Shown here: piece after piece, positions 16,721-24,788 of the stretch
Layout of the letters: each line of letters begins with the position of its first letter
Position numbering within the stretch: position 1 is the first letter of the stretch
Assembly: GCF_900107155.1 (NCBI RefSeq)
Contig: NZ_FNOX01000001.1
Coordinates: 585,233-649,232, forward strand
Source of the DNA: Pseudomonas salomonii
GTDB taxonomy: Bacteria > Pseudomonadota > Gammaproteobacteria > Pseudomonadales > Pseudomonadaceae
DNA length: 64,000 bases
Direction: 5' to 3'
Program-made: the position numbers and the translations under genes
The notes under the pieces: generated by a model
What the model was told of the DNA's origin: nothing
The model's database searches: none
The model's input: the letters and a program-made list of their open reading frames with translations, nothing else

Positions 16721-17638
16721 TTACCGCACGGCGCTGACACCATCCAGGGTCGAAAACGAGGTGTCCTTGGCGGTCAGCAAGAAGTCGCGCATATACGGCG
16801 CGTCCAGCATGTCCGCACGAATCCCCGCATATAACGTCGCAAACAAGCCCTTCTCGCCCAAACGCTTGGCCTTCACATACCCACGCGAGCTGTATTCATG
16901 CAGCGCCCAATGCGGCATGCCGCACACGCCGCGGCCGCTGGCGACCAACTGCATCATCATCACCGTGAGCTCCGAGGTGCGCACCTGGGCCGGTTCCACG
17001 TCAGCGGGTTCCAGGAACCGCGTGAAAATGTCCAGGCGGTCGCGCTCAACCGGGTAGGTGATCAGGGTTTCGCTGAGCAAGTCTTGCGGCACGATATACG
17101 ACTTGTTCGCCAGCGCATGCTGGTTGGCCACGGCCAACATGGCTTCGTAGGTAAACAAGGGCACATAGGTGATGCCCGGCAGTTCCAGCGGGTCGGAGGT
17201 CACCACCAGGTCCAGGTCGCCACGGGCCAGGGCCGGCAGCGGCGCGAAGGCAAAACCTGAGGCCAGGTCCAGTTCAACCTCTGGCCAGGCATCACGGAAC
17301 TGGTCGATGGTCGGCATCAGCCACTGGAAGCAGCTGTGGCACTCGATGGCCATGTGCAAACGACCGGCGGTACCACCGGCCAGGCGCGCGATGTCGCGTT
17401 CGGCGCCGCGCAGCAAGGGCAGGGTGGCGTCGGCCAGTTGCAGCAGGCGCAGGCCGGCGCTGGTGAAGCGCAGCGGCTTGGTCTTGCGCACGAACAGCGG
17501 CATGCCCAGGCGCTCTTCCAGCTCCTTGAACTGGTGGGACAGCGCCGATTGCGTCAGGTGCAGGCGTTCGGCGGCTTCAACCAGGCTGTCGGCTTCGCGC
17601 AACGCGTGCAGGGTCTTGAGGTGGCGGATTTCGAGCAC
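16721..17638 (-). CDS. metR: MetR, LysR-type regulator of methionine biosynthesis
   Basis: 305 aa with a GTG start (GTGCTCGAAATCCGCC; GGAG upstream). The N-terminal helix-turn-helix LTQSALSHQFKELEERLGMPLFVRK is that of MetR; E. coli MetR has almost the same HQTQSALSHQF...LFVRK. The effector domain carries MAIECHSCFQWLMPTIDQF, LDLVVTSDP and ETLITYPVERDRLDIFTRFLEP, all hallmark MetR segments. It activates met genes with homocysteine as co-effector. A perfect TGAA-N5-TTCA box lies at 17765-17777 in the divergent interval, so it may control the hydrolase opposite, itself, or both. Confidence 0.93.
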   Translation of the reverse strand: MLEIRHLKTLHALREADSLVEAAERLHLTQSALSHQFKELEERLGMPLFVRKTKPLRFTSAGLRLLQLADATLPLLRGAERDIARLAGGTAGRLHMAIECHSCFQWLMPTIDQFRDAWPEVELDLASGFAFAPLPALARGDLDLVVTSDPLELPGITYVPLFTYEAMLAVANQHALANKSYIVPQDLLSETLITYPVERDRLDIFTRFLEPADVEPAQVRTSELTVMMMQLVASGRGVCGMPHWALHEYSSRGYVKAKRLGEKGLFATLYAGIRADMLDAPYMRDFLLTAKDTSFSTLDGVSAVR

Positions 17639-17764
17639 GGGCGCTCCATGAAGATAATTTGTGATGAAGAGAGATAGCGTGAGTTTGTCTCATGTTCCCA
17701 TTTATGTCGACCATGACCGTTGGGCGTACTTCATCAAACTGTCACGCAACTGTGGCAGCGCGCT

Positions 17765-17777
17765 TGAACAAACTTCA
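17765..17777. promoter_or_regulatory. MetR box TGAA-N5-TTCA
   Basis: TGAACAAACTTCA is an exact match to the MetR recognition sequence TGAANNNNNTTCA. It lies 127 bp upstream of the metR start and 43 bp before the secreted hydrolase start. Confidence 0.6.
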
Positions 17778-17820
17778 TCAGACTCGCGCTCTACTGGGGT
17801 TCTGCGTTTCGGTGTTTTTC

Positions 17821-18840
17821 ATGCGCGTGTGGTTTTTACTGGCCGCTCTATTGTTCGGCCTGCCGTCCTTTGCGGCTTCTCGATGTGATGTCAATGTCCC
17901 GACCCAAACGGTCGACCTGGAAAAAGTCAGCATCGCCTATCAGAGTATCGGCCGAGCGTCCGACCCTGCGTTGCTGCTGGTCATGGGCCTGGGCGGGCAG
18001 TTGATCCACTGGCCGGATGAAGTGGTGGTGGCCTTGTGTGAACAGGGTTTTCGGGTGATCCGCTACGACAACCGTGACGTTGGCCTGTCCACCTGGCGCC
18101 AGGCACCCGCCAGCGCCAACCTGACGTTCGAAGTGCTGCGCTACAAGCTCGGTTTGCCGGTGGCGGCGCCGTACACGCTGACCGACATGGCCGACGATGC
18201 ATTGGGCTTGATGGACGCGCTGCAGGTCCAGCAATTCCACGTGCTGGGCGCAAGCATGGGCGGCATGATCGCCCAGCATCTGGCAGCCATGGCGCCGCAG
18301 CGGGTCGAAAGCCTGACCCTGGTGATGACCAGCTCCGGCGCCGAAGGCCTGCCGGCGCCCAACGCCGCGTTGGTGCAGTTGCTGTCGCGGCGCAGTGCGC
18401 CGAACCGTGAAGTGGCGTTGGAACAGCAAGCCGATTTACTTGCCGCCCTGGGCAGCCCCAACGTGAAAGATGATCGCCAGGCGCTGCTGCATCAGGCTGC
18501 GCTGTCCTACGACCGCGCCTTCAACCCGGACGGCGTGAAGCGCCAGATCATGGCGATTCTGGCCGAGCCGAGCCGCGTGCCTTTGCTTAACCAGTTGCGC
18601 GTGCCGACCCTGGTGGTGCACGGCACCGCCGACCCGTTGTTGCCGGTGATGCACGGTGTACACCTGGCTGCGCATATCCAGGGCAGCCAGCTGAAGCTCA
18701 TACCGGGCATGGCCCACCGCTTCCAGGAAGCCTTCAAGGCGCCGCTGCTGACGGCAGTGCTGCCGTACCTCAAAGCCCATCGTGAGGATGCCGCGCATTG
18801 GGCGCAGATTGACCTGGGCGAGCCTTCGAAGCTGCTGTGA
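17821..18840 (+). CDS. Secreted alpha/beta-fold hydrolase
   Basis: 339 aa from ATG 17821, chosen because it begins a clean signal peptide ([20 protein letters not shown], cleavage after about residue 20); the frame is open upstream to 17692 but that part is not signal-like. The alpha/beta-hydrolase landmarks follow in order: LLVMGLGGQ oxyanion region, [21 protein letters not shown] nucleophile serine, HGTADPLLP acid and GMAHRFQE histidine. Likely an esterase or lipase-like enzyme exported to the periplasm. Divergent from metR with a MetR box in between. Substrate unknown. Confidence 0.85.
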   Translation: MRVWFLLAALLFGLPSFAASRCDVNVPTQTVDLEKVSIAYQSIGRASDPALLLVMGLGGQLIHWPDEVVVALCEQGFRVIRYDNRDVGLSTWRQAPASANLTFEVLRYKLGLPVAAPYTLTDMADDALGLMDALQVQQFHVLGASMGGMIAQHLAAMAPQRVESLTLVMTSSGAEGLPAPNAALVQLLSRRSAPNREVALEQQADLLAALGSPNVKDDRQALLHQAALSYDRAFNPDGVKRQIMAILAEPSRVPLLNQLRVPTLVVHGTADPLLPVMHGVHLAAHIQGSQLKLIPGMAHRFQEAFKAPLLTAVLPYLKAHREDAAHWAQIDLGEPSKLL

Positions 18841-18898
18841 AGTTGGTGTATCGTGCAACCTTTACGGCGCATTAATACTGCCAGCGAGGTTGCCTGCC

Positions 18899-19552
18899 AT
18901 GAGTACTCCCCTGAAAATCGATTTCGTCAGCGACGTGTCTTGCCCCTGGTGCATCATCGGCCTGCGCGGCCTGACCGAAGCCCTCGACCAACTGGGCAGC
19001 GAGGTGCAGGCCGAGATTCATTTCCAGCCGTTCGAGCTGAACCCGAAGATGCCCGCCGAAGGGCAGAACATCGTCGAGCACATCACTGAAAAGTACGGCT
19101 CCACCGCCGAGCAATCCCAGGCCAACCGTGAGCGTATCCGCGACATGGGCGCGGCGCTGGGCTTTGCCTTTCGCACGGACGGGCAGAGCCGCATCTACAA
19201 CACCTTTGATGCGCACCGGCTGCTGCATTGGGCGGGGCTTGAAGGGTTGCAGTACAACCTCAAGGAAGCGCTGTTCAAGGCGTATTTCAGTGATGGGAAA
19301 GACCCGTCCGACCACGCGACGCTGGCGATCATCGCCGAGAGTGTCGGGCTGGATATCCAGCGTGCGGCGCAGATTCTGGCGTCTGACGAATACGCTGCTG
19401 AAGTCCGGGAGCAGGAAGAATTGTGGATTTCACGCGGTGTGACTTCAGTCCCCACCATCGTGTTCAACGACCAGTATGCGGTCAGCGGTGGGCAGCCGGC
19501 GGAGGCCTTTGTGGGTGCGATTCGCCAGATCATCCAGGAAGCCAGGGCCTGA
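18899..19552 (+). CDS. DsbA-family oxidoreductase (FrnE-like)
   Basis: 217 aa from ATG 18899; GAGGT lies about 10 bases upstream. A thioredoxin-fold active site CPWC is at residues 15-18 (DVSCPWCIIGLRGL). The helical insertion and the C-terminal VTSVPTIVFNDQYAVSGGQPAEAF, with the cis-proline, match the 2-hydroxychromene-2-carboxylate isomerase/FrnE branch. No signal peptide, so it probably works in the cytosol on disulphides or polyketide-like substrates. It sits alone, 58 bp after the hydrolase and directly before a repeat. Confidence 0.9.
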   Translation: MSTPLKIDFVSDVSCPWCIIGLRGLTEALDQLGSEVQAEIHFQPFELNPKMPAEGQNIVEHITEKYGSTAEQSQANRERIRDMGAALGFAFRTDGQSRIYNTFDAHRLLHWAGLEGLQYNLKEALFKAYFSDGKDPSDHATLAIIAESVGLDIQRAAQILASDEYAAEVREQEELWISRGVTSVPTIVFNDQYAVSGGQPAEAFVGAIRQIIQEARA

Positions 19553-19553
19553 T

Positions 19554-19667
19554 GATCGTTCCCACGCTCTGCGTGGGAATGCCGCCCCGGACGCTCCGCG
19601 TCCTGCTCTTGAAGTCGTGACGCAGAGCGTCACAGAATGCCTTCCCACGCAGAGCGTGGGAACGATC
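19554..19667. repeat. Composite palindromic repeat (GATCGTTCCCACGC family), copy 2
   Basis: Same architecture as 6179-6292: outer inverted GATCGTTCCCACGCTCTGCG hairpins and two inner GACGC...GCGTC palindromes (here GGACGCTCCGCGTCC and GTGACGCAGAGCGTCAC). It fills the gap between the convergent DsbA-family and MipA-family genes, abutting the stop of the former within 2 bp. Confidence 0.85.
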
Positions 19668-19673
19668 AATGGC

Positions 19674-20444
19674 TCAGTCAAACTTGTAGCTGATCGCCGT
19701 CTGCACCTGGCCCTGGTTCACGTTGCCGGTCTCCTTGACGATGCTGCTGTTGGCCGCTGAACCCACCAGGTGTGTCCAACTGGCGCTGGTCAACAGCGAC
19801 CAATGGGTCGCCAGCGGGAACTCGAAACTCTGGGTCAGCGTCAGGTTCTGAAAACCCGCGCTGGCGTTATAGGCGCGAATGCCGGACGCCGCTGACTCTT
19901 TATCGTCAACGCCAAAAAACGCCTGGGTCTGGCGCGCATCGGCAAAATGCGCCATCAGGCCGGTGCTGCCGATAATGCCGCCGCCCAGCGGGTAGCCCAG
20001 TTCGCCACCGACCTTGCCCAACACACCACTCTGATCACGCGGGCCGCCGACGGCCTGGCTGACCTGGGCGTACACGCGCCAGAACTCGGCCGGTGCGTAC
20101 TGGATGAAACCCCCGACTTCGGCCATGTCCGGCACATCCCGCAAGCCACGCAGCGAGCGATCGGCCGTGCGCCCCGGCAAGTAATTGATATACGGGCCGG
20201 CGGTGAAACCGTGGGTATTGAGTGCGCTCCAGGTCAGGCCATCGTCGGTGCCCAGGCTCACATTGCCCCAGTCCAGATCGAAGTAGGGAATCGGCCGGGT
20301 TTCGTAGCGGCTGCCTGTCGGGTCGTGGGGCTGGTAGCTGACGCCTGCGCCGACTTCGCCGGTGATGCCTTCGGCCAATACCGAGCTGGAAAAGCCCCAC
20401 AGCCCCAGCAAGCCGGCGAATACAGCAGAAGTAACCTTGAACAT
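19674..20444 (-). CDS. MipA/OmpV-family outer-membrane protein
   Basis: 256 aa from ATG 20444 (MFKVTSAVFAGLLGLWGFSSSVLAEG), which opens a standard signal peptide cleaved after SVLA. The mature protein alternates beta-strand-like segments: GVSYQPHDPTGSRYETRPIPYFDLDWGNVSLG, VYAQVSQAVGG and HWSLLTSASWTHLVG. It ends VQTAISYKFD, as outer-membrane barrels do. MipA/OmpV proteins scaffold murein enzymes or act as small porins; which applies here is open. It is divergent from the HAD-phosphatase operon that starts at 20670. Confidence 0.85.
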   Translation of the reverse strand: MFKVTSAVFAGLLGLWGFSSSVLAEGITGEVGAGVSYQPHDPTGSRYETRPIPYFDLDWGNVSLGTDDGLTWSALNTHGFTAGPYINYLPGRTADRSLRGLRDVPDMAEVGGFIQYAPAEFWRVYAQVSQAVGGPRDQSGVLGKVGGELGYPLGGGIIGSTGLMAHFADARQTQAFFGVDDKESAASGIRAYNASAGFQNLTLTQSFEFPLATHWSLLTSASWTHLVGSAANSSIVKETGNVNQGQVQTAISYKFD

Positions 20445-20515
20445 GGAGCGTTTCCTTATCTGAACTTGCGCGCATTCACGCGCGAAGCGCCTCCCTGACG
20501 CAAGCACTCATCTTG

Positions 20516-20542
20516 TTTGTAGCAAGCTACAAAAATTGTAGC
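20516..20542. promoter_or_regulatory. Candidate upstream activator site, TTTGTAGC dyad plus half-site
   Basis: TTTGTAGC-AA-GCTACAAA is an 18-bp inverted repeat (20516-20533), followed by a third TTGTAGC at 20536-20542, exactly 19 bp after the first. It lies 64 bp upstream of the -24 element at 20606. That is where an NtrC-type activator would bind, and one is encoded at the end of the same operon. Assignment is by position and symmetry only. Confidence 0.5.
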
Positions 20543-20605
20543 TCCTGCGACACAAATCACCCTGCATAGCGACCAAAACCCCAGCCCCGCTGGGCTTCGG
20601 CCAGT

Positions 20606-20620
20606 TGGCACAGTCTCTGC
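20606..20620 (+). promoter_or_regulatory. Sigma-54 promoter of the HAD/aminotransferase operon
   Basis: TGGCAC-AGTCT-CTGC matches TGGCAC-N5-TTGC with one change and keeps the invariant GG and GC with 10 bp between them. Transcription should begin about 12 bp on, leaving a leader of roughly 35-40 nt before the ATG at 20670. A second TGGCAC at 20628 has no matching -12 element. Confidence 0.65.
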
Positions 20621-20669
20621 AATACCTCTGGCACAAGCGCACAGAGCGCTCCTCTTCCAGGTAAACGCA

Positions 20670-21380
20670 ATGATCCAGTGGCATATCGTGTGCGACTTCG
20701 ACGGGACCATCACCCCCACCGACGTCATCGACAACGTCCTCCAGCGCTTCGCCGGCCCTGAGTGGGAAACCATCGAACAGGAATGGCTGGATGGGCATAT
20801 CGGTTCCCGCGAATGCCTGAGCCGTCAACTGGCGCTGATCAAAGCCACCCCGGCTGAACTGCTGGCGTACTTCGACAGCGTTGAGATCGACCCGGACTTC
20901 CCGGACTTCGTCGATCACGTCATGGGCCTGGGCGCGACCATCGAAGTGGTCAGCGACGGCATCGAGCAAGGCATCGCGCGCATCCTGTCGCGCAACTACG
21001 TGACCTTGCTGCCGATCCTCGCCAACCGCCTGCGCCAGGTCGACCAGAACAGCTGGCGCATCGACTTCCCGTACTCCAGCGATGCCTGCCGCGCCGCCTC
21101 CGGCAACTGCAAGTGCAAATCCACGCCGCGCAACAAGCGCGTGCTGGTGATCGGCGACGGCAAGTCCGACATGTGCGTGGCTTCAACCGCCGACTTCGTC
21201 TTCGCCAAAGGCAGTCTCGCCAAGTACTGCGAAGCCAACAATATTCCCCATGCGCGCTTCGACACCTTTGCCGAACTGCCCGCATTGCTGACCGCTTTGC
21301 CACAAGGCATCGCCGCTAACTCCGGCGCCTTTGCCGCCGACCTCTCTGTTGAAAATCAGGAACTCTTCCACCATGTCTGA
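20670..21380 (+). CDS. MtnX-like HAD-IB family phosphatase
   Basis: 236 aa. HAD motif I is CDFDGTITPTD with catalytic Asp9 and Asp11; motif II lies in IEVVSDGIEQGI; motif IV is VIGDGKSDMCVA. The cysteine-rich GNCKCKST between motifs II and IV is typical of the MtnX/phosphoserine-phosphatase-like branch. The fold predicts hydrolysis of a small phosphomonoester in the cytoplasm, but no methionine-salvage partners are nearby, so MtnX itself is unlikely. It is first in a six-gene cluster and its stop overlaps the aminotransferase start by 8 bp. A sigma-54 promoter is 50 bp upstream. Confidence 0.85.
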   Translation: MIQWHIVCDFDGTITPTDVIDNVLQRFAGPEWETIEQEWLDGHIGSRECLSRQLALIKATPAELLAYFDSVEIDPDFPDFVDHVMGLGATIEVVSDGIEQGIARILSRNYVTLLPILANRLRQVDQNSWRIDFPYSSDACRAASGNCKCKSTPRNKRVLVIGDGKSDMCVASTADFVFAKGSLAKYCEANNIPHARFDTFAELPALLTALPQGIAANSGAFAADLSVENQELFHHV

Positions 21381-22767
21381 TATTCGTATCGCTACCGCCG
21401 AAGACCAGATTCTTCTGGATAAAGAAGCCAAATACTGCTCCTACGGCGACACCGTTCACTACATCGAGCCGCCGCGTATTTTCAGCCGTTGCGAAGGCTC
21501 CTACGTGTGGGACACCGAAGACCAGGCCTACCTCGACCTGCAAATGTGGTACTCGGCCGTTAACTTCGGCTACGCCAACCCGCGCCTGAACAACGCGCTG
21601 AAACAGCAGATCGATACCCTGCCGCAAATCGCCAGCCAGTACCTGCACAAAGGCAAAATCGAGCTGTCGGAAATGATCGCAGTCGACGCCAAGAACAAAT
21701 TCGGCCTCGACGGTCGCGTGCACTTCAACGTCGGCGGTTCGCAGTCGATCGAAGACTCGTTGAAAGTGGTGCGTAACGCCTCCAACGGCAAGAGCCTGAT
21801 GTTCGCCTTCGAAGGCGGTTACCACGGCCGTACCCTCGGCGCTTCGTCGATCACCTCGAGCTTCCGCTACCGTCGCCGCTACGGCCACTTTGGCGAGCGC
21901 GCCAACTTCATCCCGTTCCCGTACCACTTCCGCGGCCCTAAAGGCATGACCAAAGAAGAATACGGCAGCCACTGCGTGCAGCAATTCGCGCGTCTGTTCG
22001 AGACCGAATACAACGGCGTCTGGGACCCGAAAACCAACCAGTGCGAATACGCAGCGTTCTACGTCGAGCCGATCCAGGGCACCGGCGGCTACGTGATCCC
22101 GCCGATGAACTTCTACCGCGAATTGAAGCAAGTGCTGGATCAGCACGGCATCCTGATGGTGTCCGACGAAATCCAGATGGGCTTCTACCGCACCGGCAAA
22201 CTGTGGTCGATCGAGCACTTCGACGTGCAGCCGGACGTGATCGTCTTCGGTAAGGCGCTGACCAACGGCCTCAACCCGCTGGGCGGCATCTGGGCCCGTG
22301 AAGAGTTGATCAACCCGAAGGTGTTCCCGCCAGGTTCGACCCACTCCACCTTCGCCTCCAACCCACTGGGTACGGCGGTAGGCCTGGAAATGTTCAAGAT
22401 GACCAGCGAAGTCGACTACGGCGCGATGGTTATGGCCAAGGGCAAATACTTCCTGGAAGGCCTGCAAGACCTGCAGAAACGTTTCCCGATCATCGGCGAC
22501 GTCGACGGCCTGGGCCTGGCCCTGCGCTGCGAAATCTGCGGCCCGGATGGCTTCACGCCGGACAAGGCGACCCTGGACTACATGGTCGAAGAAGGCATGA
22601 AGGGCGACATGATCGTGGATGGTCAGAAACTCGGCCTGATCCTCGACGTGGGCGGCTACTACAAAAACGTGATCACCCTGGCACCGTCCCTGGAAATCAG
22701 CTACCCGGAAATCGACCTGGGCCTGAAACTCCTTGAGCAGTTGCTGGTGCGAGCGACCAAGCGGTGA
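21373..22767 (+). CDS. Class III PLP-dependent aminotransferase
   Basis: 464 aa from ATG 21373 (MSDIRIATAE), overlapping the HAD gene by 8 bp. Class III features: NVGGSQSIEDSLKV, FEGGYHGRTLGASS (cofactor phosphate contact), EPIQGTGGYVIPP, VSDEIQMGFYRTG, and the Schiff-base lysine at about residue 294 in VFGKALTNGLNPLGG. Family members transaminate omega-amino groups (ornithine, diaminobutyrate, GABA) or act as related isomerases. The acceptor and donor are not readable. The stop TGA overlaps the GTG start of the hydrolase (GTGA). With the HAD enzyme it could convert a phosphorylated keto compound into an amino alcohol, which is speculation. Confidence 0.88.
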   Translation: MSDIRIATAEDQILLDKEAKYCSYGDTVHYIEPPRIFSRCEGSYVWDTEDQAYLDLQMWYSAVNFGYANPRLNNALKQQIDTLPQIASQYLHKGKIELSEMIAVDAKNKFGLDGRVHFNVGGSQSIEDSLKVVRNASNGKSLMFAFEGGYHGRTLGASSITSSFRYRRRYGHFGERANFIPFPYHFRGPKGMTKEEYGSHCVQQFARLFETEYNGVWDPKTNQCEYAAFYVEPIQGTGGYVIPPMNFYRELKQVLDQHGILMVSDEIQMGFYRTGKLWSIEHFDVQPDVIVFGKALTNGLNPLGGIWAREELINPKVFPPGSTHSTFASNPLGTAVGLEMFKMTSEVDYGAMVMAKGKYFLEGLQDLQKRFPIIGDVDGLGLALRCEICGPDGFTPDKATLDYMVEEGMKGDMIVDGQKLGLILDVGGYYKNVITLAPSLEISYPEIDLGLKLLEQLLVRATKR

Positions 22768-23654
22768 ATGCTCCTGAGTTAAAAAGCATCGGGATCGACC
22801 TCGGTGAAGGTGATGCCGGCTTCGTTCTCGGTGAAGGTCCGGTCGGGATCCTGTTGATCCACGGCCTGACCGGCACCCCGACGGAATTGCGCCAGGTCGC
22901 CAAAGGCCTGGCCAAAGCCGGTAACTGCACGGTGTACGTGCCCACACTGGCTGGGCACTGCGGCGATAACAGCGACCTGCAGGCCACCGGCTGGCTGGAC
23001 TGGTACGAAGGCGTGCGCAAGACCTTTGCGCAGGTCAAGCAGCGCCACGAGCAGGTGTTTGTCGGTGGCTTGTCCATGGGCGCGGTGATGTCCATGTATG
23101 TGGCCGCCGAGCACCCAGGGCAAGTGGCCGGGCTGTTGATGTATTCGACCACCTTGAAGTACGACGGCTGGAGCATTAACAAGCTGGCGTTTTTGACGCC
23201 GTTGCTGATGAAGATCCCGTTCGGCGTGCACATCTGCCGCTTCGAAGAGAAGCCGCCTTACGGCATCAAGAACGAGCGCCTGCGGGCGATCGTTGAGCGT
23301 CAGATGAAGGAAGGCGAAAGCAGCGAGGCCGGTTTGCTGACCATGGAAGGCATCACGGTGCGCGAGTTGCACCGCATGAACGCCGTGGTCAAAAAGCGCA
23401 TGCCCGAGATCAAGGTACCGGCGCTGGTGTTGCACTCCATCGAGGACGACATCACCAGCCGCTGGAACGCCGATTACGTGGAACGCCACCTCGGTGGCCC
23501 GGTGACCAAGATTCTGCTGGATAACTGCTACCACATGATCACCGTCGACCTGCAATACCGCCGGGTGATCGAGTTGAGCGCCGAATTTGTCGAGCAACAC
23601 GCCGCCCCGGCTGTACAGGCACCCGTGGATTATCGACAGCGGGCATCAGCCTAA
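22764..23654 (+). CDS. Alpha/beta-fold hydrolase, carboxylesterase/lipase-like
   Basis: 296 aa with a GTG start inside the aminotransferase stop. The oxyanion region ILLIHGLTGTPTELR, nucleophile Ser104 in GGLSMGAVM, acid region LVLHSIEDDITS and histidine in NCYHMITVD give a complete catalytic triad. The Est30/monoacylglycerol-lipase-like layout, with a helical lid between ~140 and 200, suits hydrolysis or transfer of an acyl ester. No signal peptide. It is the third gene of the coupled cluster; the acyltransferase gene starts 9 bp further on. Confidence 0.87.
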   Translation: MNAPELKSIGIDLGEGDAGFVLGEGPVGILLIHGLTGTPTELRQVAKGLAKAGNCTVYVPTLAGHCGDNSDLQATGWLDWYEGVRKTFAQVKQRHEQVFVGGLSMGAVMSMYVAAEHPGQVAGLLMYSTTLKYDGWSINKLAFLTPLLMKIPFGVHICRFEEKPPYGIKNERLRAIVERQMKEGESSEAGLLTMEGITVRELHRMNAVVKKRMPEIKVPALVLHSIEDDITSRWNADYVERHLGGPVTKILLDNCYHMITVDLQYRRVIELSAEFVEQHAAPAVQAPVDYRQRASA

Positions 23655-23663
23655 GGACTAGAC

Positions 23664-24788
23664 GTGATTACCGCCCAAGCCTTCTCGACTATCCGGGCCA
23701 TCCCGCGTTGCGCCTGGAATGACTGCTTTCCCGCAGCCCTGGAGGATTGGGATTTTTACGTCGCCGTGGAAAACGCCGCGATCGATGATTTCAAGTGGCG
23801 TTACCTGGCCGTCTACGACGATGAAACGCTGGTGGCCGTTGCCCCCGCGTTCATCACTTATTATCGCCTCGACACCACGGTGTCGGGCGCCGGCAAGCGC
23901 TTTACCGAGCGCCTGGAGCGACTGTGCCCGGGTGTTTTGCGCTTGCAGTTGTACGCCATCGGTTCGCCGGTGGCCGAGCGTTGCGACGCGGGTATCGCCA
24001 GTCACGTGCACCAGGAGCAGCGCCCGCTGCTGATCAAGCACTTGCTGGAGGCGGCCCGCCAGGACGCCGATACCTTCGGGATTGGCCTGGTGGCGGTCAA
24101 AGACGTGCCGACCAATGACCTCGACTGGGCAGACAATTGCCGCCAGGCGGGCTTTCAGAGCATGCCAAGCTTGCCCAGTGGCTGGCTGACGGTGCCTTAC
24201 GGCTCGGTGGACGCCTACCTCGGCTCGCTGTGCAAGGCGACCCGCAAAGACCTGCGCCGCAAGTTGCGCGCGCCAGGCCCGCGGGTCGAGTGGCGGCACA
24301 GGATTGATGATGTGTTGCCTGAGGTGATGCGCCTGTACGAAGACACGCTCAGCCGCGCCGATTTGCAGTTCGAACGCCTGCCGGCGAGTTACTTCACCGG
24401 CATCCTGGAACGGCTGCAAGGGCGTGCGGTCTGTGCTCTTTACTGGGTGGATGAGCGGCTGGTAGCGTTCAACCTGGTGCTGTTGGACGAGCACCGCCTG
24501 GTCGATAAGTTTTTCGGGCATGACCGTGAATTCACCCGTGAATACAGTTTGTACTTTCGCTATTGGTTGACCAATGTCGACTACTGTATTGCACACAAGA
24601 TCCCGCTGTACGAGTGCGGTCAGGAGGGTTATGCCAGTAAGCTGCGCCTGGGCTGTGAGTTCCGGGGCAACAGCATGTTCTTCCGTCACCGTAACCGGCT
24701 GGTCAACAGCGTGCTCAAGCTCGTGAAAATGTATATAAGACCGGATCGATCCGACCCTGCCATGGCTGCTGCGATAAGCGAAACCTGA
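23664..24788 (+). CDS. GNAT/BioF2-like acyltransferase
   Basis: 374 aa with a GTG start 9 bp after the hydrolase. The C-terminal half is a BioF2-like GNAT domain: VMRLYEDTLSRADLQFERLPASYF, ALYWVDERLVAFNLVLLDEHRLVDKFFGHD, then ECGQEGYASKLRLGC. The N-terminal half, with KWRYLAVYDDETLVAVAPAF, resembles the second half of such duplicated folds. Enzymes of this type transfer acyl groups to amines, or aminoacyl groups to peptidoglycan (FemAB-like). Together with the aminotransferase it suggests N-acylation of an amino product. Its TGA overlaps the kinase start (TGATG). Confidence 0.8.
   Translation: MITAQAFSTIRAIPRCAWNDCFPAALEDWDFYVAVENAAIDDFKWRYLAVYDDETLVAVAPAFITYYRLDTTVSGAGKRFTERLERLCPGVLRLQLYAIGSPVAERCDAGIASHVHQEQRPLLIKHLLEAARQDADTFGIGLVAVKDVPTNDLDWADNCRQAGFQSMPSLPSGWLTVPYGSVDAYLGSLCKATRKDLRRKLRAPGPRVEWRHRIDDVLPEVMRLYEDTLSRADLQFERLPASYFTGILERLQGRAVCALYWVDERLVAFNLVLLDEHRLVDKFFGHDREFTREYSLYFRYWLTNVDYCIAHKIPLYECGQEGYASKLRLGCEFRGNSMFFRHRNRLVNSVLKLVKMYIRPDRSDPAMAAAISET

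Noticed and set aside
20627..20645. Second TGGCAC upstream of the HAD phosphatase gene
   Set aside because: No GC at the proper -12 distance; the element at 20606 fits far better.
21316..22947. 543-codon frame antisense to the class III aminotransferase
   Set aside because: Shadow of a clear PLP enzyme; low-complexity His/Val/Ala/Asp translation.
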